Origin: REEB426 sp964551975
GTDB lineage: Bacteria > Actinomycetota > Actinomycetes > S36-B12
DNA: 50,649 nt
Direction: 5' to 3'
NCBI GenBank assembly: GCA_964551975.1
Contig: CAZKFI010000009.1
Coordinates: forward strand, 1-50,649
Below, piece by piece: positions 40,981 through 47,323 of this stretch (the stretch's first letter is position 1; every line of letters starts with the position of its first letter). A model generated the notes under the pieces. That model searched no databases. It was not told the DNA's origin and saw only the letters and a list, made by a program, of their open reading frames with translations. The translations under genes and the position numbers were made by a program.

Positions 40981-41826
40981 ATGTCTCGACGCCAGACTCC
41001 ACGTCCAGTCTTCACCCAACCCCAGGTCGTAACCCCTGAGTCAGTGACGAGGCATCTGTGGGGAGATGATTCTTCGGGGTATGTAGGAGACGAGGTGCTC
41101 CTTTCGACAGAGCGCTTACATGCCCTCGTCTTCACACTGCCACCAGGTGGTTCCTTCGGCCACTCGCCTGACAACCGGACGGTGTTCGCGGCCGACGAGA
41201 TCTATCGAGTGCTCGAGGGAACCATTGCGGTCATCGATCCAGCCACGGGGCAAGTCATCCGCGCCTCGCGGGACGATGCAGTGTTTTTCCGACGCGACAC
41301 CTGGCATCACGGGGTGAACTGGGGAACCGGTCCTGTGCGAGTTCTGGAGTTCTTCTCGCCGCCACCGGCAACCGGTGCATCGTCTGCCTACGCAAAGACG
41401 GTTCCTTACTTGGACAGAGTGCTTCACGCCGACGATGCGGTGCTGGGCGAGTGGCCGATGAATCGACCAAAAGTGCAGGCCAATGACACTCTCCACATGA
41501 TCAGCGAACGTGACCTTCGCTGGCGTGTTGAAGGTGACCTGCAGGTCGGCCTGATCTGCTCCACTGAGCATCTGACCGTGGTGGACATCACCATCCTGCC
41601 CGGCAACTCAAGTGCAACCCGTCAGCACGCCGGCGATGCACTGCTGCACGCCATTACAGGTGAGGTGCACATCCACACACCCCAGGCCGAGTCTGCCTCC
41701 TGGTGGCGAGTCCGCTCAGGCGACTCGATGGTTGTCCCCGAAGGTTTCGAGTACCGCATCGTCAACCAGTCCGGTTCCCCCGCACGCCTCGTCTGCGGGA
41801 GCGCACCCGGCTACCTCCTTGCCTAG
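40981..41826 (+). CDS. Two-domain cupin protein
   Basis: This 281-residue protein has two cupin barrels. The first (about residues 40-125) has LPPGGSFGHSPDNRTVFAAD, EIYRVLEGTIAVI and DAVFFRRDTWHHGVN, giving a His/Glu/His-like metal site. The second (about 200-275) has LPGNSSATRQHAGDALLHAI, TGEVHIHTP and MVVPEGFEYRIVN, where one expected His is Tyr. ATG 40981 has a strong GGAGG. It lies 16 bases after the GntR gene and overlaps the ROK gene. Sugar isomerase or epimerase activity, or sensing, would fit the context. Confidence 0.78.
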   Translation: MSRRQTPRPVFTQPQVVTPESVTRHLWGDDSSGYVGDEVLLSTERLHALVFTLPPGGSFGHSPDNRTVFAADEIYRVLEGTIAVIDPATGQVIRASRDDAVFFRRDTWHHGVNWGTGPVRVLEFFSPPPATGASSAYAKTVPYLDRVLHADDAVLGEWPMNRPKVQANDTLHMISERDLRWRVEGDLQVGLICSTEHLTVVDITILPGNSSATRQHAGDALLHAITGEVHIHTPQAESASWWRVRSGDSMVVPEGFEYRIVNQSGSPARLVCGSAPGYLLA

Positions 41827-42694
41827 ACCCGTCACCCTGGGGGTGGATGTCGGAGGCACCAAAACCCGGGTCGCGCTTGTTGACGAGCTCGACATGATGG
41901 TGGATCTCGACGAAGAGCCGACCGGCGGGGTGCCTCGCGCAGATCCTGGCTTTCGCACATCACTAGCTGTTGCCCAGCGCATCGCAGACAGGGCTGTCCT
42001 ACGCGACTACCAAATTGTCGGGGTAGGCGTGGGAGTGCCCGAGTACGTCACGCCGGGGGGCGCCCTGAGTAGTTCGCTCGTCATCGAGTGGGACGCACAG
42101 CCCTCGCAGCTGTTCGCATCGATCGGTCCGACCGTCGTGGAGAGCGATGTGCGATGCGGGGCACTCGCCGAGGCGACGATAGGGGCGGGCCAAGGCCGCT
42201 CTTCCGTGCTCTACGTCAGCGTCGGAACCGGTATCTCCTGCACATTCGTCCTGGATGGCAAGCTCTGGGCCGGTCACCGGGGCGAGGCCATAGCGCTGGG
42301 AGAGTTGCCCGTAGATCGATGGGTCGATGCAGGTTCCTCAGCAACGCTGGAGGAGTTCGCATCGGGAGGTGCGATCGATCGGCGCTATGGGCAGGACCTA
42401 GGCGCTCGGGAAGTGCTTGCTCGCGCCGCAACAGGCGACAGCCAAGCCCTAGTGATCGTCAACAGCGCAGCCAGCGCGCTCGGTGCAGCACTCGCGTGGG
42501 CCGTGAACCTGCTCGATCCAGAACTGATCGTGCTCGGCGGGGGCCTGGGATGTTCGGGTGGCCATTGGATGGAACAGGTACGCCAGCGGTACGACTGCAT
42601 CGTGCGGCCGGGGGCGCCGGAACTTCATGTCGCGCATCTAGGAGCAAATTCAGGCGTGATCGGTGCGGCAATGGCCGCGCGTCTTGCTCGTTAA
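41819..42694 (+). CDS. ROK-family sugar kinase homologue lacking the zinc motif
   Basis: This 291-residue protein begins with the ROK/ASKHA phosphate loop VTLGVDVGGTKTRVALVD and has VYVSVGTGI-type phosphate 2 (VLYVSVGTGISCTFVLDGKL) and the adenosine-binding LLDPELIVLGGGLG. The catalytic Asp is present in VVESDVRCGALAEA. The zinc signature CxCGxxGC is absent: after GHRGEAIALGELP the segment reads VDAGSSATLEEFASGGAI. TTG 41819 overlaps the bicupin stop by eight bases; no better start precedes the phosphate loop, so the start is uncertain. It probably phosphorylates the imported sugar or its keto derivative. Confidence 0.8.
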   Translation: MPRPVTLGVDVGGTKTRVALVDELDMMVDLDEEPTGGVPRADPGFRTSLAVAQRIADRAVLRDYQIVGVGVGVPEYVTPGGALSSSLVIEWDAQPSQLFASIGPTVVESDVRCGALAEATIGAGQGRSSVLYVSVGTGISCTFVLDGKLWAGHRGEAIALGELPVDRWVDAGSSATLEEFASGGAIDRRYGQDLGAREVLARAATGDSQALVIVNSAASALGAALAWAVNLLDPELIVLGGGLGCSGGHWMEQVRQRYDCIVRPGAPELHVAHLGANSGVIGAAMAARLAR

Positions 42695-42747
42695 GGGCTC
42701 GCCGGACTCAACGTGATCGGCACTGCGGATCGCAGCCACCCTCCTCC

Positions 42748-42764
42748 TAGACTTATGCAGATCC
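42748..42764 (+). promoter_or_regulatory. Putative -10 element for tRNA-Thr
   Basis: TAGACT (42748-42753) would start transcription near 42760, five bases before the mature tRNA 5' end. No clear -35 is seen. Confidence 0.4.
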
Positions 42765-42836
42765 GCCCCTGTAGCTCAGTGGTAGAGCAACCGCCTTGTA
42801 AGCGGTAGGTCGTCAGTTCAATCCTGACCGGGGGCT
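42765..42836 (+). tRNA. tRNA-Thr (anticodon TGT)
   Basis: Acceptor strands GCCCCTG (42765-42771) and CGGGGGC (42829-42835) pair, with a T discriminator. The anticodon arm ACCGC/GCGGT encloses CTTGTAA, giving anticodon TGT (Thr). The T arm GTCAG/CTGAC has loop TTCAATC. CCA is not encoded. The 3' part overlaps the last codons of the convergent HepT-like toxin gene. Confidence 0.95.
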
Positions 42837-43253
42837 CTCTTGAGCGCTCAGCCATGCAGCGATCTCGCGTGCAAAGTTCATCAAGTCCTCGTGGTCGGCG
42901 AGTCGGTCTAGGACGATCGCATCCTGGACTTCGACGTATTCGTGAACCAGGACATTCCTGAACCCGACTGCTTTGACCATGGCCTGCGCGGTCTTATGCG
43001 TAAGCATGCCTGCATTGCCCAGCCTGAGCATGGCTTCCCCGTTGTCCCGCGGCGTCCCTAGCGATTCCGTACTACATAGATGCTGCGCGACGTCGATACA
43101 GGCCTCAATGGTCGTGACAAACAGGTACTTCACGGCGAGCAACCACGTCTCATCTTGCCGCTGGCTAGCGCTTGCGCGCTGGCGTCGCGCCAGCGAGGCA
43201 AGCCCCTCATCCAGGGATCGCAGAAGTCGTGTGACTCTAACCGCATCAACCAC
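42813..43253 (-). CDS. HepT-like HEPN-domain RNase toxin
   Basis: This 146-residue all-helical protein has the HEPN active-site motif near its C-terminal third: GFRNVLVHEYVEV contains R-x4-H-x-Y, as in HepT toxins, where Arg and His cleave RNA and Tyr is the target of inactivating AMPylation by MntA. GTG 43253 overlaps the stop of the MntA-like gene by eight bases. The final codons (SPRSGLN and stop) are read from the antisense of the tRNA-Thr T arm and acceptor, so the C-terminal tail comes from tRNA sequence. Confidence 0.85.
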   Translation of the reverse strand: MVDAVRVTRLLRSLDEGLASLARRQRASASQRQDETWLLAVKYLFVTTIEACIDVAQHLCSTESLGTPRDNGEAMLRLGNAGMLTHKTAQAMVKAVGFRNVLVHEYVEVQDAIVLDRLADHEDLMNFAREIAAWLSAQESPRSGLN

Positions 43254-43611
43254 GGCCAAGTGCCTCGAGGAACTCTCGATGGGACCGTTCAATGCGATAG
43301 CGCTCATCCAGGTAGATCTTGCGGGTGGTGGCCTCCCAGCGCACCCGCGCCACTGGGTCATCCTCGAACAACAGTTGACCATCTAGCGCGATCTTCCCCT
43401 TAACCTCTAGGGGCGCATCATTCAGAACGAGCAGATCCACGCCTTCTGGAACCATCACGTCGAAACTTGCCGGTGCTGGCTCGGGGAAGAGTGCAGCAAC
43501 ATCAAGGTCCGAATCGGGGGTGGATTCCCCGCGAGCAACGCTGCCGAAGACATAGGCGAAGATGGCGCCGCGTTCCCGAAGCGCCGCTATTGCGGCGTCC
43601 CGCCTCTCCAT
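43246..43611 (-). CDS. MntA-like nucleotidyltransferase antitoxin
   Basis: This 121-residue protein is a minimal nucleotidyltransferase: FGSVARGESTPDSDLDVAAL carries the GS and DxD metal-binding residues, and a later Asp in GVDLLVLND completes the triad. In HepT/MntA systems this enzyme AMPylates the toxin to neutralise it. It is the first gene of the pair and overlaps the toxin gene. AAGACT lies six bases before ATG 43611, a weak version of the leaderless -10 pattern. Confidence 0.87.
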   Translation of the reverse strand: MERRDAAIAALRERGAIFAYVFGSVARGESTPDSDLDVAALFPEPAPASFDVMVPEGVDLLVLNDAPLEVKGKIALDGQLLFEDDPVARVRWEATTRKIYLDERYRIERSHREFLEALGRG

Positions 43612-43629
43612 GCCAAGAGTCTTGCACGT

Positions 43630-44166
43630 TCACCCGTCAATGACCTTGCCTGGAACCTCGCGGTAGCCCACACCAATGACGGCAGTGACTGGTTGTGCGG
43701 ACCGGGAGAGGACGCTCACCTGGTACGTGCCTGCGATGGCGGTCTGAGAAAGCCGAGCGAGGTACAAGTACGGAGTCCTTGAGTACGGCTCGAAGTACGG
43801 GGTCCGCTCTGCGATGGGCAGCACGGTGGTGCGACCACGGGGGTCCGTCACCGTGACCTGCGGCAGCATGGAATTAGGCAGGGTATTCGCCGGAGCCTGG
43901 TCTTCGATGAGGAGTTGCACCTGCACACTCTGCCCCTTCTTGAATGCCACCCTCAATCCACGAGTCTCGCCACGCTTGTTCAGCGGAGCGTAGACAGCGA
44001 ACGAGACCGTGCCGTCCACGAGGAGGGGGCCCGCCGATGGCGTGGGGTCATCGGGACCCAACTCAACCGGCTGGTGGGCTTTGGCTGGGATGGCAACGAA
44101 GGCGCAGAGGATGAGTCCGGCCGCGGCACCGAGCCCAATCAGCCGAGTAGCTCGCCGAATATTCAA
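43630..44166 (-). CDS. Secreted protein of unknown function
   Basis: This 178-residue protein has a signal peptide (IRRATRLIGLGAAAGLILCA, cleavage after AIPAKA) and a mature domain, probably beta sandwich, starting HQPVELGPDDPTPSAGPLLV. Later features are TVSFAVYAPLNKRGETRGLR, PYFEPYSRTPYLYLARL and GTYQVSVLSRSAQPVTAVIG. Cleavage at the predicted site would leave His as the first residue. I do not recognise a named family. TTG 44166 follows AGGAGG. It lies 18 bases upstream of the MntA-like gene on the same map and diverges from the 492-residue protein gene. Confidence 0.65.
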   Translation of the reverse strand: MNIRRATRLIGLGAAAGLILCAFVAIPAKAHQPVELGPDDPTPSAGPLLVDGTVSFAVYAPLNKRGETRGLRVAFKKGQSVQVQLLIEDQAPANTLPNSMLPQVTVTDPRGRTTVLPIAERTPYFEPYSRTPYLYLARLSQTAIAGTYQVSVLSRSAQPVTAVIGVGYREVPGKVIDG

Positions 44167-44214
44167 GGACTCCTCCTGACTCGCGGGAATGCGGCGATTT
44201 CACTCCAGTCTGGT

Positions 44215-44249
44215 TACATTGTTCACAGTAAGTAGATGGAGGCGCAACC
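44215..44249 (+). promoter_or_regulatory. Promoter and ribosome-binding site of the 492-residue protein gene
   Basis: TACATT (44215-44220) as -10 predicts a start at A44227; GGAGG (44238-44242) lies seven bases before ATG 44250. Unlike many genes here, this one has a leader and a strong ribosome-binding site. Confidence 0.55.
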
Positions 44250-45728
44250 ATGAGCGAGCCAGCGGGGCTTGAGAACGATCAACAGCGCCTGCTTACTGAT
44301 CAGCGTCGACAAGCTCGCAGTGGACGCAGCGTGCGCTTCGCCGAGCCTGAACAGCAGACTGCTGAGGCTTCTGCCTCGACCAGCAGGCCGAGTGTGGATC
44401 ACCCACCGAGTGCGCCCACCACACGCCCCAAGGGCTCGACATACGGGAATATGAAGCGGTTCCTGCTCACCGGAGACTCACGCAAGCTCACCGATGAAGA
44501 AAAGCAGGCCAAGGCAGCACAGGCGGCTAAGGAATCGGAAGCATCCACACCCGAACCTGTCGCAGCAACGGACAGGGCAGATTCGGCAACCTCTGATGCG
44601 GTGCCGAGAAAGACGTTGGGCTACGCAATTCGATCCAACGCGAGCAAGATTGCCGAAGGTCGGTTCTCCGACATCAAGGTGACCGGCAAGACCTTCAAGA
44701 ATACTGCGGAGGACATCGGCATTGCAGCGAAAGAGGCGGCCAGTCACGCTGCCGGTTACGTTGCGGGCACGAACGTCCCGGAGCACCTCAAGCCCGATCA
44801 CCCCCAGTATCAGGGCGAGGATCCCGCCGGGCAGTACGTACGGATGAACAACGGCATGGGTAAGTACGAATGGAAGCTTCGCTCCGAGTTGAGTCCTGAG
44901 CAGATCGCCAAGGCAGACATGCCAACGGGACCCAGTCTCAAAGGCGATGCTGCGATCGCTGCGAACACAGCCGCCGGCGGCATGAACTTCGTCGCGAAGG
45001 CGATGATGGGTGCCAACAAGCAGACTGCTGACGAGCGTATGAACGAGAGCCCAGGCAAGGCCGCCATGCAGGGCATCTTCGGCCACGGAGCTCAGTTGCT
45101 GAAGAGTGTCGGTGGTGCGGCCGCCGAGGGATTGACGGGCGGCGCACTCGAAGGTGACGGAGCCTCGGAGGCCGTAGGCCACGCCGGAAACATGCTCGGA
45201 TTCGCCGTTCGCGGACTAGCCAAGGCGGCGCAGAATGCCACCAAGTCGGACGCGGATCAGCAACGCACTCGGCGAGATGTGGCGCACCTTTACACCGAAA
45301 AGGGTCAGCAAGAACTCAAGGAGCACCGAAACAAGAACGTCATGGCCGAGTTCGGAAAGGCTCAGAGGGCACACGCATCACGCGTTGCCCTGAATCCGGA
45401 AAGCGCCAAGGACCCACGCCCCTCCGGTGATCCGGACTGGGCCAAGGAGCAGTACCGAGCCGACCATCCAGCTCCAGCCCCTGCTCCTGCTCCCGCCCCT
45501 GCTCCTGCTCCCGCTCCCGCCCCTCCTCCTGCTCTCGCTCCCGCTCGCCCTCGTCGTGTCGCTCCCGCTCGCCCTCGTCGTGTCGCTCCCGCTCGCCCTC
45601 GTCGTGTCGCTACCGGGACAAAGCCATCCTTGTTCAGCAGATTCATGGGTGGCATCCGCTCAATAGGCAGGAGCGTTTCCCGGGCTTTCGGCCGAGCGCG
45701 GCGGTCCTTCCGGCGATTGTGGAGTTAG
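44250..45728 (+). CDS. Ala-rich 492-residue orphan protein with proline and Arg repeats
   Basis: No family recognised. Residues 1-115 are polar and probably disordered. Residues 120-390 are Ala/Gly-rich and mostly helical (DIGIAAKEAASHAAGYVAG, GDAAIAANTAAGGMNFVAKA, LKSVGGAAAEGLTGGALEG). Residues 408-430 are alternating Pro-Ala, followed by three copies of an ARPRRVAP-type octapeptide (about 431-454). The tail, SLFSRFMGGIRSIGRSVSRA followed by Arg-rich residues, would form a cationic amphipathic helix. There is no signal peptide or membrane anchor. The layout (disordered start, helical body, Pro linker, cationic end) recalls cell-surface, nucleic-acid-binding or exported effector proteins, none of which can be shown. 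ATG 44250 has a strong GGAGG. Confidence 0.7.
   Translation: MSEPAGLENDQQRLLTDQRRQARSGRSVRFAEPEQQTAEASASTSRPSVDHPPSAPTTRPKGSTYGNMKRFLLTGDSRKLTDEEKQAKAAQAAKESEASTPEPVAATDRADSATSDAVPRKTLGYAIRSNASKIAEGRFSDIKVTGKTFKNTAEDIGIAAKEAASHAAGYVAGTNVPEHLKPDHPQYQGEDPAGQYVRMNNGMGKYEWKLRSELSPEQIAKADMPTGPSLKGDAAIAANTAAGGMNFVAKAMMGANKQTADERMNESPGKAAMQGIFGHGAQLLKSVGGAAAEGLTGGALEGDGASEAVGHAGNMLGFAVRGLAKAAQNATKSDADQQRTRRDVAHLYTEKGQQELKEHRNKNVMAEFGKAQRAHASRVALNPESAKDPRPSGDPDWAKEQYRADHPAPAPAPAPAPAPAPAPAPPPALAPARPRRVAPARPRRVAPARPRRVATGTKPSLFSRFMGGIRSIGRSVSRAFGRARRSFRRLWS
45540..45611 (+). repeat. Three exact 24-bp tandem repeats within the orphan gene
   Basis: Units 45540-45563, 45564-45587 and 45588-45611 are identical at the DNA level and encode the Arg-Pro octapeptide repeat. 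A looser CCTGCTCC-type repeat encoding Pro-Ala precedes them (about 45470-45530). Exact identity suggests recent slippage or duplication. Confidence 0.9.
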
Positions 45729-45764
45729 GGGCCGGTCATTACTCGCAGGTCTTGGTCCACCAAG

Positions 45765-46145
45765 TTGGGCAAACCCGAAACTTCTGTAGTCAAGCCGCTT
45801 GATCGCCGATTCGCCGGCCACGACCCAGGTGATCTGATGCTCATCTCGACACCGCGGGAGATCAGCGGGCGAATCAGGCGCCTACGCCCAGGCACGGCGC
45901 TTACCGTTGCGGAATTTCGGGAACGACTGGCCAAGAGCGCCGATGCCGACTTCACCTGCCCACTGTCCACCGGCATCTTTCTGCGCATCGTTGCGGAGTC
46001 TGCTCTCGAGGAACTCCGGCAGGGCGCGGATCCGTCCGACGTCACACCGTTCTGGCGTGTTATTGAACCCGACAGTGCCCTTGCCACAAAACTGACCTGC
46101 GGTCCGCAGTTCATTAAGCGTCAGCGCGCACGCGAATCGAAGTAA
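45765..46145 (+). CDS. MGMT-like (methyltransferase-fold) small protein, tentative
   Basis: This 126-residue protein reads LMLISTPREISGRIRRLRPG, ALTVAEFRERLAKSADADFT, CPLSTGIFLRIVAESALEEL and VTPFWRVIEP. The order of a Pro-Gly turn, helix, CP(L/I)(S/T)TGIF helix and PxWRV segment resembles small proteins related to the DNA-binding domain of O6-alkylguanine alkyltransferase; the PCHR active-site Cys motif is absent. Function is therefore open, perhaps nucleic-acid binding. TTG 45765 is the only start upstream of the conserved part in this frame; ATG 45837 is a shorter alternative. A strong terminator follows. Confidence 0.5.
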   Translation: MGKPETSVVKPLDRRFAGHDPGDLMLISTPREISGRIRRLRPGTALTVAEFRERLAKSADADFTCPLSTGIFLRIVAESALEELRQGADPSDVTPFWRVIEPDSALATKLTCGPQFIKRQRARESK

Positions 46146-46156
46146 GTAAGCAACGA

Positions 46157-46188
46157 CGAAGGGCCCCGGACGAATCCGGGGCCCTTCG
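46157..46188. terminator. Bidirectional terminator hairpin
   Basis: A perfect 14-bp GC-rich stem (46157-46170 with 46175-46188) closes the tetraloop CGAA between two convergent genes, 11 bases after one stop and 17 before the other. It can serve both. Confidence 0.88.
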
Positions 46189-46205
46189 CTGTTGCGGTTG
46201 AACTA

Positions 46206-47222
46206 CTAGGACACCGAGGCGCCGGTGCCCTCCAGCCACTTGTTGACCGTGTCCTTGTTGGCATCGATCCACTTCTGCGCTGCCTCCTGGGGAGACATGC
46301 CGCTCTCGATGTCCAGGGCCACCTGGTTCTGGTCCGCATTGGTCCAAGAGAAGTTCTGGACCAGGGTTGCGAACGGCGAACCTGACTCCACCAGCTTGGT
46401 CGTCGCCAGCTTCACCAGCGGGGTCTCCGGGTAGTCGGTCAGGCCACTGGCCTTCGCGGCATCGGACCAGTCATTCGCCGGGAAGTTGATGCGGCAGAGC
46501 TGCACCTTGGCCAGGAAGTTCTGCGGCTCGTAGAAGTAGCCGAGCGCAGGGGTCTTGTCCTTGTCCGCCTTGGTGAACAGGTCGATCAACGCAGCCTCAG
46601 ATCCGGTGTTGATGATCTTGAAGTTGAGGTTGTTTGCCGAGATCAACTTCTCACCGATCGTGGTGTATCCGGGCGGGCCCTCGTACCAGGCGCCCTTGTC
46701 ACCGGACTCGGGTGTCTTGAACAGCTCGGCGTAGTTGTTGAGGTTCGCGCCGTCAGCGATGTCCGGATTCTCCTCGCACATCCACTGCGGGACGTACATG
46801 CCGATCAGGCCAACGTTGCCGTTGAGGCCGACCTCTTGGATCGCTCCGCGGTCAACCCACTCCTGCCATCGTCCGCCGCCCCAGTCTTCGATGATCACGT
46901 CGACTGAGCCAGCTTCCATGGCGTCATAGGTGGTACCGGCCTCATCCAATGTCGTCTGGGTGACATTGCAGCCCAGCACGTTGTTGGCGACCTCGGTGAC
47001 CACCTGCGCCGAGGCGGTGTAGCCCACCCAGGCGTGCATAGCTACTCCCCAGTCACCGCAGTCCGCGGGTGCGGGGGCAGCCTCCGACGCGGCGGCCGAT
47101 GCTGCCGGGGCCGCACTGCTCTGGGCTGCCTCATTCACGCCACCGCCGCAGGCTGCCAGCGCCAGGGTGGCGACGGCGATACCCGACAGTGCGGTGAGGT
47201 GCTTCAAACCACGTGTCCTCAT
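46206..47222 (-). CDS. Glycine betaine-type ABC transporter substrate-binding lipoprotein
   Basis: This 338-residue lipoprotein has a signal peptide ending in the lipobox LALAAC (Cys25) and an Ala/Ser-rich linker. An OpuAC/ProX domain follows: AWVGYTASAQVVTEVANNVL, AMEAGSVDVIIEDWGGGRW and ALGYFYEPQNFLAKVQL, and the C-terminal NQVALDIESGMSPQEAAQKW. Aromatic residues in such domains cage quaternary ammonium compounds. ATG 47222 has GGAGG upstream. It is the last gene of the importer operon, after the double permease and the ATPase, and ends at a strong terminator. Confidence 0.9.
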   Translation of the reverse strand: MRTRGLKHLTALSGIAVATLALAACGGGVNEAAQSSAAPAASAAASEAAPAPADCGDWGVAMHAWVGYTASAQVVTEVANNVLGCNVTQTTLDEAGTTYDAMEAGSVDVIIEDWGGGRWQEWVDRGAIQEVGLNGNVGLIGMYVPQWMCEENPDIADGANLNNYAELFKTPESGDKGAWYEGPPGYTTIGEKLISANNLNFKIINTGSEAALIDLFTKADKDKTPALGYFYEPQNFLAKVQLCRINFPANDWSDAAKASGLTDYPETPLVKLATTKLVESGSPFATLVQNFSWTNADQNQVALDIESGMSPQEAAQKWIDANKDTVNKWLEGTGASVS

Positions 47223-47323
47223 AGATTAATTCCCTCCAATGGGATTCCCGGCGAACGGGCAATCAACTGCTGGGATCGTAACGAGCACTCAGCACGGTCG
47301 GGTGTAATCAATGAAAATGTGAC

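Noticed and set aside
42088..42750. 220-codon plus-strand frame over the ROK gene
   Set aside because: Arg-rich out-of-frame shadow; ROK motifs are in the other frame.
45540..45611. CRISPR-like short repeats
   Set aside because: The repeats are contiguous with no spacers and lie in frame inside a coding gene.
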